Below are positions 9,072 to 16,310 of a stretch of 64,000 bases of DNA, piece after piece. Positions within the stretch are counted from its first letter, which is position 1. Each line of letters begins with the position of its first letter. The notes under the pieces are model-generated. The model saw only the letters and a list, made by a program, of their open reading frames with translations, ran no database searches and was not told the origin of the DNA. The position numbers and the translations under genes were made by a program. The stretch spans positions 124,001 through 188,000 of the forward strand of contig NZ_LNKT01000012.1 in assembly GCF_001595645.1 (NCBI RefSeq), in the 5' to 3' direction. The DNA comes from Sulfurovum riftiae. Its GTDB lineage: Bacteria; Campylobacterota; Campylobacteria; Campylobacterales; Sulfurovaceae.

Positions 9072-10196
9072 TTATGGCAGAACTATCTTAACTTCTTTCA
9101 TCAGTACTTCATCTGTCAAATTGCTCTCTTCGAGTGAAATCACTTTTGTACAGGCATTTTTGGCGAACTGCACATATAGCCCTACTGTCACGACATCCCC
9201 TGTTTGCAATACAGGCACCTCATACTCCAATATCCTGCTCTCTTTGGCTGCAATATTGTTCGCACTGCCATCAGTAGCCGTTGCAGGAATGATCACGGGA
9301 TGTCCCTTTTGTTGAAAACTGTAGGCGAAGTATCCCTGTTTGTCTTCCTCTGCCTCTTTTGTGTAATTGGACCAAATTACTTTGTCTCCTCTCTTCACAG
9401 TGATCTTCAAAAACTTTACACGTGCAGGCTGGATGATGAGCGGGTGTTCCATCTTATTGGTCAATTTGATCTTCAGCTTTTTTCCCTTTACAGTGATATT
9501 GATATCCATACCCGTTTTTCTGAATGCTTCATCATGAATACCCAAAAACTTGTGACTGGCATGCCAACCTCTCGCCCGCTTATCCATTTTCTCCGCTCCC
9601 CCGGCTATCTCAGGCATATGACATTTGATGCATCCTTCACTGTCCTGCTTCTTATCCATTGCTCTGAAAATAGTGACATTGTTGTCATTCAGTTTATGCG
9701 AATGGCAGCCCATACAGACTTTTTTGGCATAAACAGGATTGGAGGCAGACGAGTGCTTGTCGCTGTCATCAGGATTTGACAATCGTCCGTAAAGTGTCGG
9801 TTTATAGTTCTTTGCCTGTCTGGCTTTGGTATTAACATTGAATTTATGTGCATTCTTGACATAGGCGATCGTATGGCAGAAATAACAGGAGATCGCATCG
9901 GTGTGGGTCTTGTTGGCTTTGTCTGGCCGTGCCTTGCCGCTGATTAGGTCATCTATATTGTCTGCCATAGGCATATGACAGGTGGCACATTCATATTTCT
10001 TCGTACTGACCTTGTCTGCGATCTTCCGGTGCAATGTGTCATTGAAATACCCTTTGGCATGGTGAGAGGTCTGGTATTCCTCATAGATCTTTTCATGGCA
10101 CTCATTACAGGAGTGGTTGTCCAGATACTTTGCCTGAGAAAAAGAGAAAATTGAAATAAAAAGAATGAAAATTTGTAGAAAAACCATTTGTTTCAT
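9072..10196 (-). CDS. Pentaheme cytochrome c with a C-terminal non-heme domain, downstream of nirS
   Basis: The 374-residue protein has a signal peptide (about 1-22) and five CxxCH heme sites in its first 200 residues: CNECH, CATCH, CYFCH, CMGCH and CIKCH. Many scattered His (SHHAKG, HKFNV, HASHKF) are candidate distal ligands. Residues about 215-374 contain no heme motif and look like an all-beta domain. It follows nirS by 83 bp on the same strand, behind a strong hairpin. A periplasmic electron-transfer role in nitrite/NO respiration fits, but I do not recognise a named subfamily; a relative of the c554/multiheme group is possible. Confidence 0.82.
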   Translation of the reverse strand: MKQMVFLQIFILFISIFSFSQAKYLDNHSCNECHEKIYEEYQTSHHAKGYFNDTLHRKIADKVSTKKYECATCHMPMADNIDDLISGKARPDKANKTHTDAISCYFCHTIAYVKNAHKFNVNTKARQAKNYKPTLYGRLSNPDDSDKHSSASNPVYAKKVCMGCHSHKLNDNNVTIFRAMDKKQDSEGCIKCHMPEIAGGAEKMDKRARGWHASHKFLGIHDEAFRKTGMDINITVKGKKLKIKLTNKMEHPLIIQPARVKFLKITVKRGDKVIWSNYTKEAEEDKQGYFAYSFQQKGHPVIIPATATDGSANNIAAKESRILEYEVPVLQTGDVVTVGLYVQFAKNACTKVISLEESNLTDEVLMKEVKIVLP

Positions 10197-10206
10197 CGAA
10201 AACCTT

Positions 10207-10266
10207 GGTGATTTATTGAAGTGATCCGTTGATCATCTCAATAAATCACCCTCTCCCGGAGGAGAG
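10207..10266 (-). terminator. Paired hairpins between nirS and the pentaheme cytochrome
   Basis: Arms 10207-10219 and 10238-10250 are a perfect 13 bp inverted repeat (GGTGATTTATTGA / TCAATAAATCACC), extended inside by TGATC/GATCA. A second hairpin CTCTCC-CGGA-GGAGAG follows at 10251-10266. On the minus strand only AAGGTTTT follows the large stem, so the U-run is weak. It may act as a partial terminator or as mRNA-end protection for nirS, setting a lower level for the downstream gene. Confidence 0.55.
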
Positions 10267-10279
10267 AGTAAAAATACTC

Positions 10280-11995
10280 TTATGCACCAGGAACGTGCTG
10301 TCTGTGCTCAACAGAGTATGTAAATGTAGGTGTTGTCAAGTTTTCAATATACTTGACAAATTTACCAGTTTCAGATTCGTAGATACCGATTCTACCGGTT
10401 GTCCATTCAGAAATCATTGTCCATTTACCATGGTTCGCTGGCTCTGCATGAAGCAATCTTGGCTGTACTGGCTCTTTCACAGCTGCACCAAGTTTAGTTG
10501 GCATTGGCAAGACCTTCTCTTTACCGAATGTTTTTTCATTTACAGGTACCTTTTCATGCTGTGTAGCATCCCACTCTTGAAGTACTTTACCTGTTTTTGC
10601 ATCGATCAACTGACCTTTTGTTTTACCAACTTTGATGATTCTGTCAGTTTCAAGTGTCTCTTTGTTGATCAGGTGTACTTCATTGTACTTATCCGGCTTA
10701 CCGAGTACACAGTCAGACCAGATCCACGGCGTATGTTCACCCGTACCGACGAAGAGACCACCACCTGCTGTTGGAATCTTTTTAACAATGTTCCAGCCCG
10801 GAGAGTCCCAGATGACCACTGAACCGAAGTTCATAGAGTTTGTTGCATTCAACTGCTTGCCAAGCTTCTTGTTGAACCAGCTTGAACCCTGACCTGGGTG
10901 TGGCTTGGATTTCTTACCTGTATGTACTTTTGCTGCCAAAGTTTTAGTTTTAAAGTCAACAATACCCATAAGGTCTGATCCCTGAGAAGCGATCTGGAAG
11001 TAACGACCAAAGTCTTCACCCTCGTTTTCATTCAGGAAACAGTCATGAAGGATCTTACCGATATTTGGAATATCCCCTACAATAGGGAAGTCCGGTTTAG
11101 AGTAATCGATAATATATGTATGTCCTGCATCTTTCAATGCCATTGCAAAGTATGGTCCGTATGGAGTATCTGCAATACCTGCAACTCTTGATGGCCCGAT
11201 CTGTCCGTCAGGGTCGATAACTCTACTTGTATCATATACTTTTAAAGGCTCAAGTGTATGTGCATCACAAAGTACTGCACCACCCGGGTTATAGTTACCA
11301 GCCAAAATATATTTACCATCTGGAGATACGGCAAGACCTCTTGATTCCTGACCTACCTGAACAGATGCCAATGCAGGTTGTCCCGGAGCAGCGATATCAA
11401 ACATTGTCAACTTACCTGATCTTGAGATAGAGTATGCGTATCTTGGATCTTTTTTATTGGTTACTGTTACGTGTACCGCAAATCCTGCTTTATGACGAGA
11501 AAGTACCTTACCTGTCGTTGAGTCAATAAAGTCAACCAAAGAAGCATCTCTCTCCGTTGCAAATGTAATATCTCTTACATCTTTAACATCTGCCGCTTTC
11601 GGATATTTTTTAGCAAGTGTATCTCTGTCTGCCAATTTTGTCCATGATTTATGTACTTCGTCAAAGTCGAGTGTTAGTTCTACTGTGTTTTTCCAGTCCA
11701 TCAGCCAGTCGATCATACCCGAAGCATCATCTTTAGAGAATGTACTGTTCCATGCAGGCATTGCTGTATTTTCCCTACCATTTAAAATGGTCTCAGCCAG
11801 CATCTCTCTATTCTTTTTTTTCAACGCTTTTGGTCTAAGGTCAGATCCAACACCACCCTGGTGAATTGGTCCGTGACATCCCTGACACTCTTTTTCATAC
11901 TTCTGTGCAAAATCCATCTTCGATGTTCCGGCAATCGCCAACGTCGCTACAAGGCTTGTTGCAGCTGCTAAACCTAAAATTCTATTTAGTTTCAT
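10280..11995 (-). CDS. nirS: Cytochrome cd1 nitrite reductase (NO-forming)
   Basis: The 571-residue protein has a signal peptide (1-22), a cytochrome c domain with heme motif CQGCH (37-41) and TAMPAWNSTFS as the Met region, then an eight-bladed d1 propeller with typical segments such as SPDGKYILAGNYNPGGAVLCD, DPDGQIGPSRVAGI and GGGLFVGTGEHTPW. It reduces nitrite to nitric oxide in the periplasm, with electrons from c-type cytochromes. Length is normal for NirS. AGGAG lies upstream of ATG 11995. It sits downstream of norCB on the same strand but separated by about 250 bp. I found no FNR-type box immediately upstream, so its promoter is unresolved; read-through from nor is possible. Confidence 0.95.
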   Translation of the reverse strand: MKLNRILGLAAATSLVATLAIAGTSKMDFAQKYEKECQGCHGPIHQGGVGSDLRPKALKKKNREMLAETILNGRENTAMPAWNSTFSKDDASGMIDWLMDWKNTVELTLDFDEVHKSWTKLADRDTLAKKYPKAADVKDVRDITFATERDASLVDFIDSTTGKVLSRHKAGFAVHVTVTNKKDPRYAYSISRSGKLTMFDIAAPGQPALASVQVGQESRGLAVSPDGKYILAGNYNPGGAVLCDAHTLEPLKVYDTSRVIDPDGQIGPSRVAGIADTPYGPYFAMALKDAGHTYIIDYSKPDFPIVGDIPNIGKILHDCFLNENEGEDFGRYFQIASQGSDLMGIVDFKTKTLAAKVHTGKKSKPHPGQGSSWFNKKLGKQLNATNSMNFGSVVIWDSPGWNIVKKIPTAGGGLFVGTGEHTPWIWSDCVLGKPDKYNEVHLINKETLETDRIIKVGKTKGQLIDAKTGKVLQEWDATQHEKVPVNEKTFGKEKVLPMPTKLGAAVKEPVQPRLLHAEPANHGKWTMISEWTTGRIGIYESETGKFVKYIENLTTPTFTYSVEHRQHVPGA

Positions 11996-12147
11996 TATCT
12001 TTCTCCTTTTTTAAAAACGATTGGTCCGACCTGACAGGACACTATGCCCTTTCAAACCTTTCCAAATGAACATAAGATAAACAATTTTTCAAACTATTAG
12101 AAAAATTTATTTTATCTCTAAGCTCTTTTTGTTAAAATACCACGTCT

Positions 12148-12191
12148 TCTTCGGAAGACCACTCATATTTTGAGGACCTACCCATGGTCCT
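12148..12191. other. Two short hairpins between the nor operon and nirS
   Basis: GTCTTC-TTCG-GAAGAC, a stem closed by a UUCG-type loop on the plus strand, lies at about 12148-12163. GAGGACC-TACCCAT-GGTCCTC lies at about 12171-12191. Neither is followed by a clear U-run on the minus strand, so they are weak terminator candidates; they could process or attenuate a nor-nirS transcript. The rest of the 250 bp gap shows no further gene. Confidence 0.4.
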
Positions 12192-12245
12192 CATTTACAA
12201 GAACAGGCTATTTACTCAAACAGCCCATTCGCCTCACAACAGTTC

Positions 12246-12407
12246 CTACTGTTCTCTTTCCAATCTTTTCTTTTCACTGAAATAGATCCAGAACATCGGT
12301 AATACAATGATCGTATGCAAGAATATCGTCAATGTCAACGGACCCTGGTTCAGCCAACCAAAGAAACTCGGTACGATATCCGTAAACGGTTCAAACATGG
12401 TTCCCAT
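12246..12407 (-). CDS. 53-residue single-pass membrane protein at the end of the nor operon
   Basis: A short frame runs from ATG 12407 (MGTMFEPFTDIVPSFF) to TAG 12246. AAGGAG lies six bases before the ATG, a strong ribosome binding site. Residues about 22-44 are one hydrophobic segment (PLTLTIFLHTIIVLPMFWIY), followed by a charged tail SEKKRLEREQ. It starts 58 bp after the norB stop on the same strand. Small single-helix subunits accompany many heme-copper oxidases (for example CcoQ), so an accessory subunit of NorCB is reasonable. That is inference; no family is recognised. Confidence 0.72.
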   Translation of the reverse strand: MGTMFEPFTDIVPSFFGWLNQGPLTLTIFLHTIIVLPMFWIYFSEKKRLEREQ

Positions 12408-12465
12408 TTTTTCTCCTTTTTTTCAAAGTGTGATACAGATGTTTTCACATCTGCATCATCATGTT

Positions 12466-13911
12466 TTAAGCAGCTTGCGCCGCTTTAGCCTGCTTGCCGA
12501 TAGTAACAAGATCCAATACAAGATAGATGAATCCGACGAATGTCACCACACCCATAATGGCTCTCCACATTTGTGCCTGAATATACCAAGGCAGTTCCTG
12601 TGCAGCAAAGAAGGCATTCCATCCGCCACCAAGTTCAGCTCTTTCAACAAGTACCTGCTCGTACCCTGCAATCGTCAGGGCAATGGTCATTCCCACTACA
12701 CCGAATGTGATGAGGAAAATACCCATTTTGGATTTGAATGTTGCTTTAAGCTCTTTGATCCCGTAAGCATACTGGATACCCATATAGAACATCCCGATAA
12801 GGATCGTTGCATAGGCTCCGAAGAATGCCAGGTGTCCGTGTGCCGCCGTGAACTGTGTACCGTGCGTATAGATGTTTACCTGTGGCAGTGTATGGAAGAA
12901 TCCCCATATACCGGCCCCAAGGAAGTTACCGAACGCGTTGGTGACGATCCATGCCATTGCAGGACCATTGTTCATAACAGAACCTGTTTTGCCTTCCGCT
13001 TTTGCGATTCCCTGTTCTTTACCCCAGTCATAGAGTACGTGAACGAACATCGCTACCAACGGAACCGGCTCGAGAGCGGAGAAGAGTGCACCGATTTCCC
13101 ACCAGTACTCAGGTGTACCGATCCAGAAGTAGTGGTGACCAAGACCGAGGATACCTGAACCGAAAAGCATTAATACTTCGATCCATAGCCACATCTCGAC
13201 GATCTCTCTTTTTGCACCGATGATCTTGATAAGTGCATACGCTGCCAATGTACCTACAAATACTTCCCAAGTCGCTTCAACCCAAAGGTGTATAACCCAC
13301 CACCACCAGAATTGATCCATTGAGATGTTGTCTGTAAACCACATACCTGCGAGGTAAAGACCGGCAAGTGCAAGCAAGTCAGCTACCATTACTGTCATAA
13401 TACCTGTTTTTTGACCCTTCATGTATGTCATGAAAACATTCCAGTAGAAGATAAGGACAACAACCACGATACCGATATCGGCCCATCTTGGTGCTTCAAT
13501 ATACTCTCTACCTTCGTTGATCAGCCAGATAGTCGCTTCTGTACCGGCACCGACCTGAACGAAGATATAGACAAGAACGACAACTGTTACAGCTGCTGTC
13601 AATACCCAGAAAGCCAGTTTACCAAGCCCTGCATGTACCAGCTGCTCACCTGTTTCATCTGAAAGCATAAAGTAAACAGAACCGATCATTGCATAAAGCA
13701 TCCACACGACAAGTGCGTTGATGTGTACCATTCTTGCGACTGAAAAGTCGAACAGTTCAAACAAGAATCCCGGAACCAAGAACTGTATCGCAGCAATAAG
13801 ACCCATAAGAAGCTGTGCACCGAAGAGTATAATCGCTACTCTGAAGTACATCATTCCTAATTCTTTACCTTTATCGCCTGCAAATTCATTTGTTTTGATA
13901 CTATTTAGCAT
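12466..13911 (-). CDS. norB: Nitric oxide reductase large subunit
   Basis: I start this 481-residue protein at ATG 13911 (MLNSIKTNEF), nine codons inside the longest frame, because AGGAGG lies five bases upstream. It overlaps norC by 11 bp. About 12 hydrophobic segments are seen, with the heme-copper oxidase landmarks: ARMVHINALVVWM, WWWWVIHLWVEATWE, GLGHHYFWIG and HGTQFTAAHGHLAFFG, supplying the heme b, heme b3 and FeB histidines and a Glu in the FeB region (VEATWE). It reduces two NO to N2O in the inner membrane with electrons from NorC. The absence of a large N-terminal extension argues for cNOR over quinol-type qNOR. Confidence 0.93.
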   Translation of the reverse strand: MLNSIKTNEFAGDKGKELGMMYFRVAIILFGAQLLMGLIAAIQFLVPGFLFELFDFSVARMVHINALVVWMLYAMIGSVYFMLSDETGEQLVHAGLGKLAFWVLTAAVTVVVLVYIFVQVGAGTEATIWLINEGREYIEAPRWADIGIVVVVLIFYWNVFMTYMKGQKTGIMTVMVADLLALAGLYLAGMWFTDNISMDQFWWWWVIHLWVEATWEVFVGTLAAYALIKIIGAKREIVEMWLWIEVLMLFGSGILGLGHHYFWIGTPEYWWEIGALFSALEPVPLVAMFVHVLYDWGKEQGIAKAEGKTGSVMNNGPAMAWIVTNAFGNFLGAGIWGFFHTLPQVNIYTHGTQFTAAHGHLAFFGAYATILIGMFYMGIQYAYGIKELKATFKSKMGIFLITFGVVGMTIALTIAGYEQVLVERAELGGGWNAFFAAQELPWYIQAQMWRAIMGVVTFVGFIYLVLDLVTIGKQAKAAQAA

Positions 13912-14572
13912 GTGTGCCTCCTGCTTTGAATGTTTCAACAGATTTCGAGAAGTTTCTTGGGAAACCGTTGGTGTCGATACTACTCATATGTTTGAGGAAG
14001 GCGACCAATCCCTTTGCTTCATCCGCTGTAATACCAAGATTTGGCATCATACGTGCATGCGTAGGATACTGTGAAGGGTGCTGCAGGAATTCAGCCATTG
14101 CTTCTTCAACTGTATTTTTACCTGTCATCCCCTGTAGTGCACCGCCATTTTGCCATGCCGGATCCAACCATGCTTTTGTAAGGTCTGGAGCAAAATATGC
14201 ACCGTTACCCAAAAGTGTATGACAGTTCATACAGTTCTTTGCCTGAGATGTAAGTTTACCAAGGTGTAGCAGGTCTGCTGCCTCCTGTTCACTCCACTCT
14301 TTACCAAAAAATGGCTGTTTTTCTCCGATAACCGGTACCTCGTGTCCTCTTTTTGCGTCCATTTTGTAATCGATCTTATAGTTGATCACTGTTGGAGCCG
14401 GTACCCTTTTGGTTACCCCGTTCTTTAAGTCTGCATCCGTACCCATTGAGATCTGCCCAAGTGTATCGAACGAAAGCCAGATGAGTAGCATTGTTGCAAA
14501 CCCTGTTACCCATGCTGCCGAACGACGCCAAAACGGTATGCTCGACCAAACTGAAACTTTTCTGTTAGCCAT
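13901..14572 (-). CDS. norC: Nitric oxide reductase cytochrome c subunit
   Basis: The 223-residue protein has an N-terminal membrane anchor (about 18-36) and one heme motif CMNCH (114-118) followed by LLGNGAYFAPDLTKAW, a typical NorC signature. A Met ligand candidate lies in ARMMPNLGITADE. NorC from proteobacteria is about 150 residues; here about 55 extra residues (roughly 43-98) separate anchor and heme, so it is a long variant. It passes electrons from periplasmic cytochrome c to NorB. It lies 12 bp after the small membrane gene upstream and overlaps norB, so it is in the middle of the nor operon. Confidence 0.92.
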   Translation of the reverse strand: MANRKVSVWSSIPFWRRSAAWVTGFATMLLIWLSFDTLGQISMGTDADLKNGVTKRVPAPTVINYKIDYKMDAKRGHEVPVIGEKQPFFGKEWSEQEAADLLHLGKLTSQAKNCMNCHTLLGNGAYFAPDLTKAWLDPAWQNGGALQGMTGKNTVEEAMAEFLQHPSQYPTHARMMPNLGITADEAKGLVAFLKHMSSIDTNGFPRNFSKSVETFKAGGTHAK

Positions 14573-14583
14573 GTGTCCTCCTT

Positions 14584-14934
14584 TTATTTTGTATCCTGTA
14601 CGGTTTCGTCATTGTCTTCGTAACGCTCATCCGCTGCACTGATCAGATAAAAATACAGATGCGGGATAAAGAGATACGCCAACATCGTGACCATCAACAC
14701 TTTAACCGTGAAATGGTTACTCTGAATGAGCATGGCGAAGTCGTACAGAAAGTAAGTTTGTAATGCCCAAAACAGATAGCCGACAGGCATCCATTTTTTG
14801 GAAAAGTAGCCCATTTTGGCAAGGGTGATGATTGCTGCATACCCTACACCGAAAACAAGCACCAAGGTCGATTCAACAAAGATCGGTAAGAACTGATCCA
14901 ATGCGATCTCCGGTCGAATGATTAACTCTTCCAT
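14584..14934 (-). CDS. Four-helix membrane protein, first gene of the nor operon
   Basis: A 116-residue protein with about four hydrophobic segments (PIFVESTLVLVFGVGYAAII, MPVGYLFWALQTYFLY, TVKVLMVTMLAYLFIPHLYF). AGGAG lies five bases before ATG 14934 (MEELII), which I prefer to the in-frame ATGs at 14937 and 14952. It is first in an operon with norC, norB and the 53-residue protein, behind an FNR-type promoter. I do not recognise a family. It is probably a NOR assembly factor or extra subunit, from position only. Confidence 0.75.
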   Translation of the reverse strand: MEELIIRPEIALDQFLPIFVESTLVLVFGVGYAAIITLAKMGYFSKKWMPVGYLFWALQTYFLYDFAMLIQSNHFTVKVLMVTMLAYLFIPHLYFYLISAADERYEDNDETVQDTK

Positions 14935-14993
14935 CATGTCTCCTGTTTGCATATCTATTTACTAAAGGGGTCAAAACCCTAGAGCATAGAAGT

Positions 14994-15035
14994 ATTATGA
15001 CAGTTTAGCCATTAAATGGAATTGACATATATCAA
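14994..15035 (-). promoter_or_regulatory. FNR/CRP-family class II promoter of the nor operon
   Basis: The box TTGAC-ATAT-ATCAA lies at 15022-15035 (centre 15028.5; one mismatch to the symmetrical TTGAT-N4-ATCAA). Read on the minus strand, CATAAT at 14999-14994 is a 5/6 match to the -10 consensus and starts exactly 29.5 bp from the box centre, which puts the box at -41.5 with transcription starting near 14987. The leader before the first nor gene would be about 53 nt. Confidence 0.75.
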
Positions 15036-15145
15036 GAAAAGGAAGAAAAATCATATAAATTGATATGCTGATTAAGTAGAAATTATAGTGTGGTTCTACA
15101 ACAAAAAGTTATAAAACCGACAGGAGTCTAAAGATCAATCAAATA

Positions 15146-15511
15146 TTACTCGACGATGCAGCGTGCCGAGAAAAAAGGTCTTACATAATTGGGTGAGACA
15201 AAGTTGTCTTCCTCCAGTCTCCAGTCATTTTCTTTTTTGATATAGACCACCTGTGCCACTTTACGCTGCATTCGGCTTTCACAAAGAATGGTCTTGCCCT
15301 CTTCAAACGCCTTTTTTACCGTTTCCATTCTGTTGGTCGTGATCTTGTAGTGTGCTCCTATCATGACAGCGAGCACCAGTGACACCCACAGCAGACCTTT
15401 CTTCCATGCCCCTTTTGCCATGAACGGGCGGGTGGAAACAAAAAGGGTTATAAGAAGTATAATACCTCCGAGTATAAGGTATGCACCTTCAAGAAATAAA
15501 AAGTTCTTCAT
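15146..15511 (-). CDS. Small membrane protein of unknown function near the nor operon
   Basis: The 121-residue protein starts at ATG 15511 (MKNFLFLEGAYLILGG); the longer frame to 15565 would use an upstream codon with no added support. Two hydrophobic segments (about 8-27 and 38-54) are followed by a hydrophilic domain of about 65 residues with two Cys (ILCESRM and ARCIVE). It lies about 110 bp upstream of the nor promoter on the same strand and diverges from another unknown gene, with one FNR-type box between them. No family is recognised. Co-regulation with NO reduction is inferred from the box. Confidence 0.65.
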   Translation of the reverse strand: MKNFLFLEGAYLILGGIILLITLFVSTRPFMAKGAWKKGLLWVSLVLAVMIGAHYKITTNRMETVKKAFEEGKTILCESRMQRKVAQVVYIKKENDWRLEEDNFVSPNYVRPFFSARCIVE

Positions 15512-15583
15512 CGTATGTATCTGCCTCAGTTTTATATATTTTAATTGTAACGATAATAGTAACACAGTTTACCCTTGATGCTA

Positions 15584-15625
15584 TTGATATTCATCAAGTC
15601 ACTTTTAGCCAAAAGGCTCTATACT
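15584..15625 (+). promoter_or_regulatory. FNR/CRP-family class II promoter between two unknown genes
   Basis: The box TTGAT-ATTC-ATCAA (perfect half-sites) lies at 15584-15597, centre 15590.5. TATACT at 15620-15625 (5/6 to consensus) starts 29.5 bp from the centre, giving a box at -41.5 and a start near 15632, 22 nt before ATG 15654. On the minus strand the mirror position (15561-15556) reads TACTAT, a weaker 4/6 match, so the same box could also drive the divergent gene at 15511. Confidence 0.75.
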
Positions 15626-15653
15626 TACAGCTAATCAATCAGTAAGGTACTCT

Positions 15654-16037
15654 ATGCAGAATTTTCGTAAATTTCTTTTACCGGCTCTTTTCCTTGGATT
15701 TCTTTTTATCGGCCTGATCGCCTTTATGCAGAGCAAACCAAGCAGTAAAAATGCACGGGTATATACTACAGTAAAGCAGTTCAGCCCCTATACACTTGAA
15801 AAACGTTTTGGCGGCCTGGAGATCATCAACAAAGAGGACCCTGAATTCAAAGAGAAACCCAACAATATGACCCTTTTCAAAGAGTTCGAACGACTTGAGA
15901 GAGAATGGGGGAAGAAACACCTGAAACTCTCCGATGGAAAGCTTCTCATTATGGACAACAACGGGACCACCGTCCATACCCTGAAACTGCAGACAAAAGA
16001 CGAGGTGGAATTCGTCCACCAGTACTACGGAATATAA
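15654..16037 (+). CDS. Membrane-anchored protein of unknown function with an FNR-type promoter
   Basis: A 127-residue protein with an N-terminal hydrophobic anchor or signal (about 7-25, FLLPALFLGFLFIGLIAF) and a soluble, presumably periplasmic domain of about 100 residues with no Cys or heme motif. TAAGG precedes the ATG. It is followed after 4 bp by a 62-residue membrane gene, and both should be transcribed from the FNR-type promoter at 15584-15625. I recognise no family. The context points to an accessory role in nitrite/NO respiration. Confidence 0.68.
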   Translation: MQNFRKFLLPALFLGFLFIGLIAFMQSKPSSKNARVYTTVKQFSPYTLEKRFGGLEIINKEDPEFKEKPNNMTLFKEFERLEREWGKKHLKLSDGKLLIMDNNGTTVHTLKLQTKDEVEFVHQYYGI

Positions 16038-16041
16038 ACAC

Positions 16042-16230
16042 ATGCAGGATCTCATTTTAACACTGGTCTTCTCTGTCGTCATGCTTGTCTTCATGGCTTT
16101 CCCCGCCATGAAGATCGTCGAATGGCTTGAAACAAAAATGACCCTTTCGGACACCTGGCACAATATTCTGCAGATCGTCATTACGATTCTGCTCTCTCTT
16201 CTAGTAGGTCTTTTCCTGCGCTTTGCATAA
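16042..16230 (+). CDS. 62-residue two-helix membrane protein
   Basis: The protein consists of two hydrophobic segments (about 4-25 and 43-61) joined by a polar loop (EWLETKMTLSDTWH). It begins 4 bp after the preceding unknown gene and so is probably translated from the same FNR-controlled transcript. The loop would sit on one side of the inner membrane. The family is not recognised, and no catalytic residue stands out. Tight spacing and a sensible membrane topology are the reasons for calling it a gene. Confidence 0.62.
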   Translation: MQDLILTLVFSVVMLVFMAFPAMKIVEWLETKMTLSDTWHNILQIVITILLSLLVGLFLRFA

Positions 16231-16310
16231 TAACCCACCATTAACCACATTTTAGATAAAATATTTCATTAATTTTACATGCACGCTGCATGTTTTGGAG
16301 TATATACAAA

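Noticed and set aside
10229-10822. 197-residue plus-strand frame opposite nirS
   Set aside because: It is antisense to the nirS C-terminus, has a Cys/Phe-rich random-like composition and no ribosome binding site.
12061-12110. Possible FNR-type box upstream of nirS (TTGAAAAATTGTTT on the minus strand)
   Set aside because: Only one half-site fits, and no -10 lies at the 29.5 bp distance. The nirS promoter is left unresolved.
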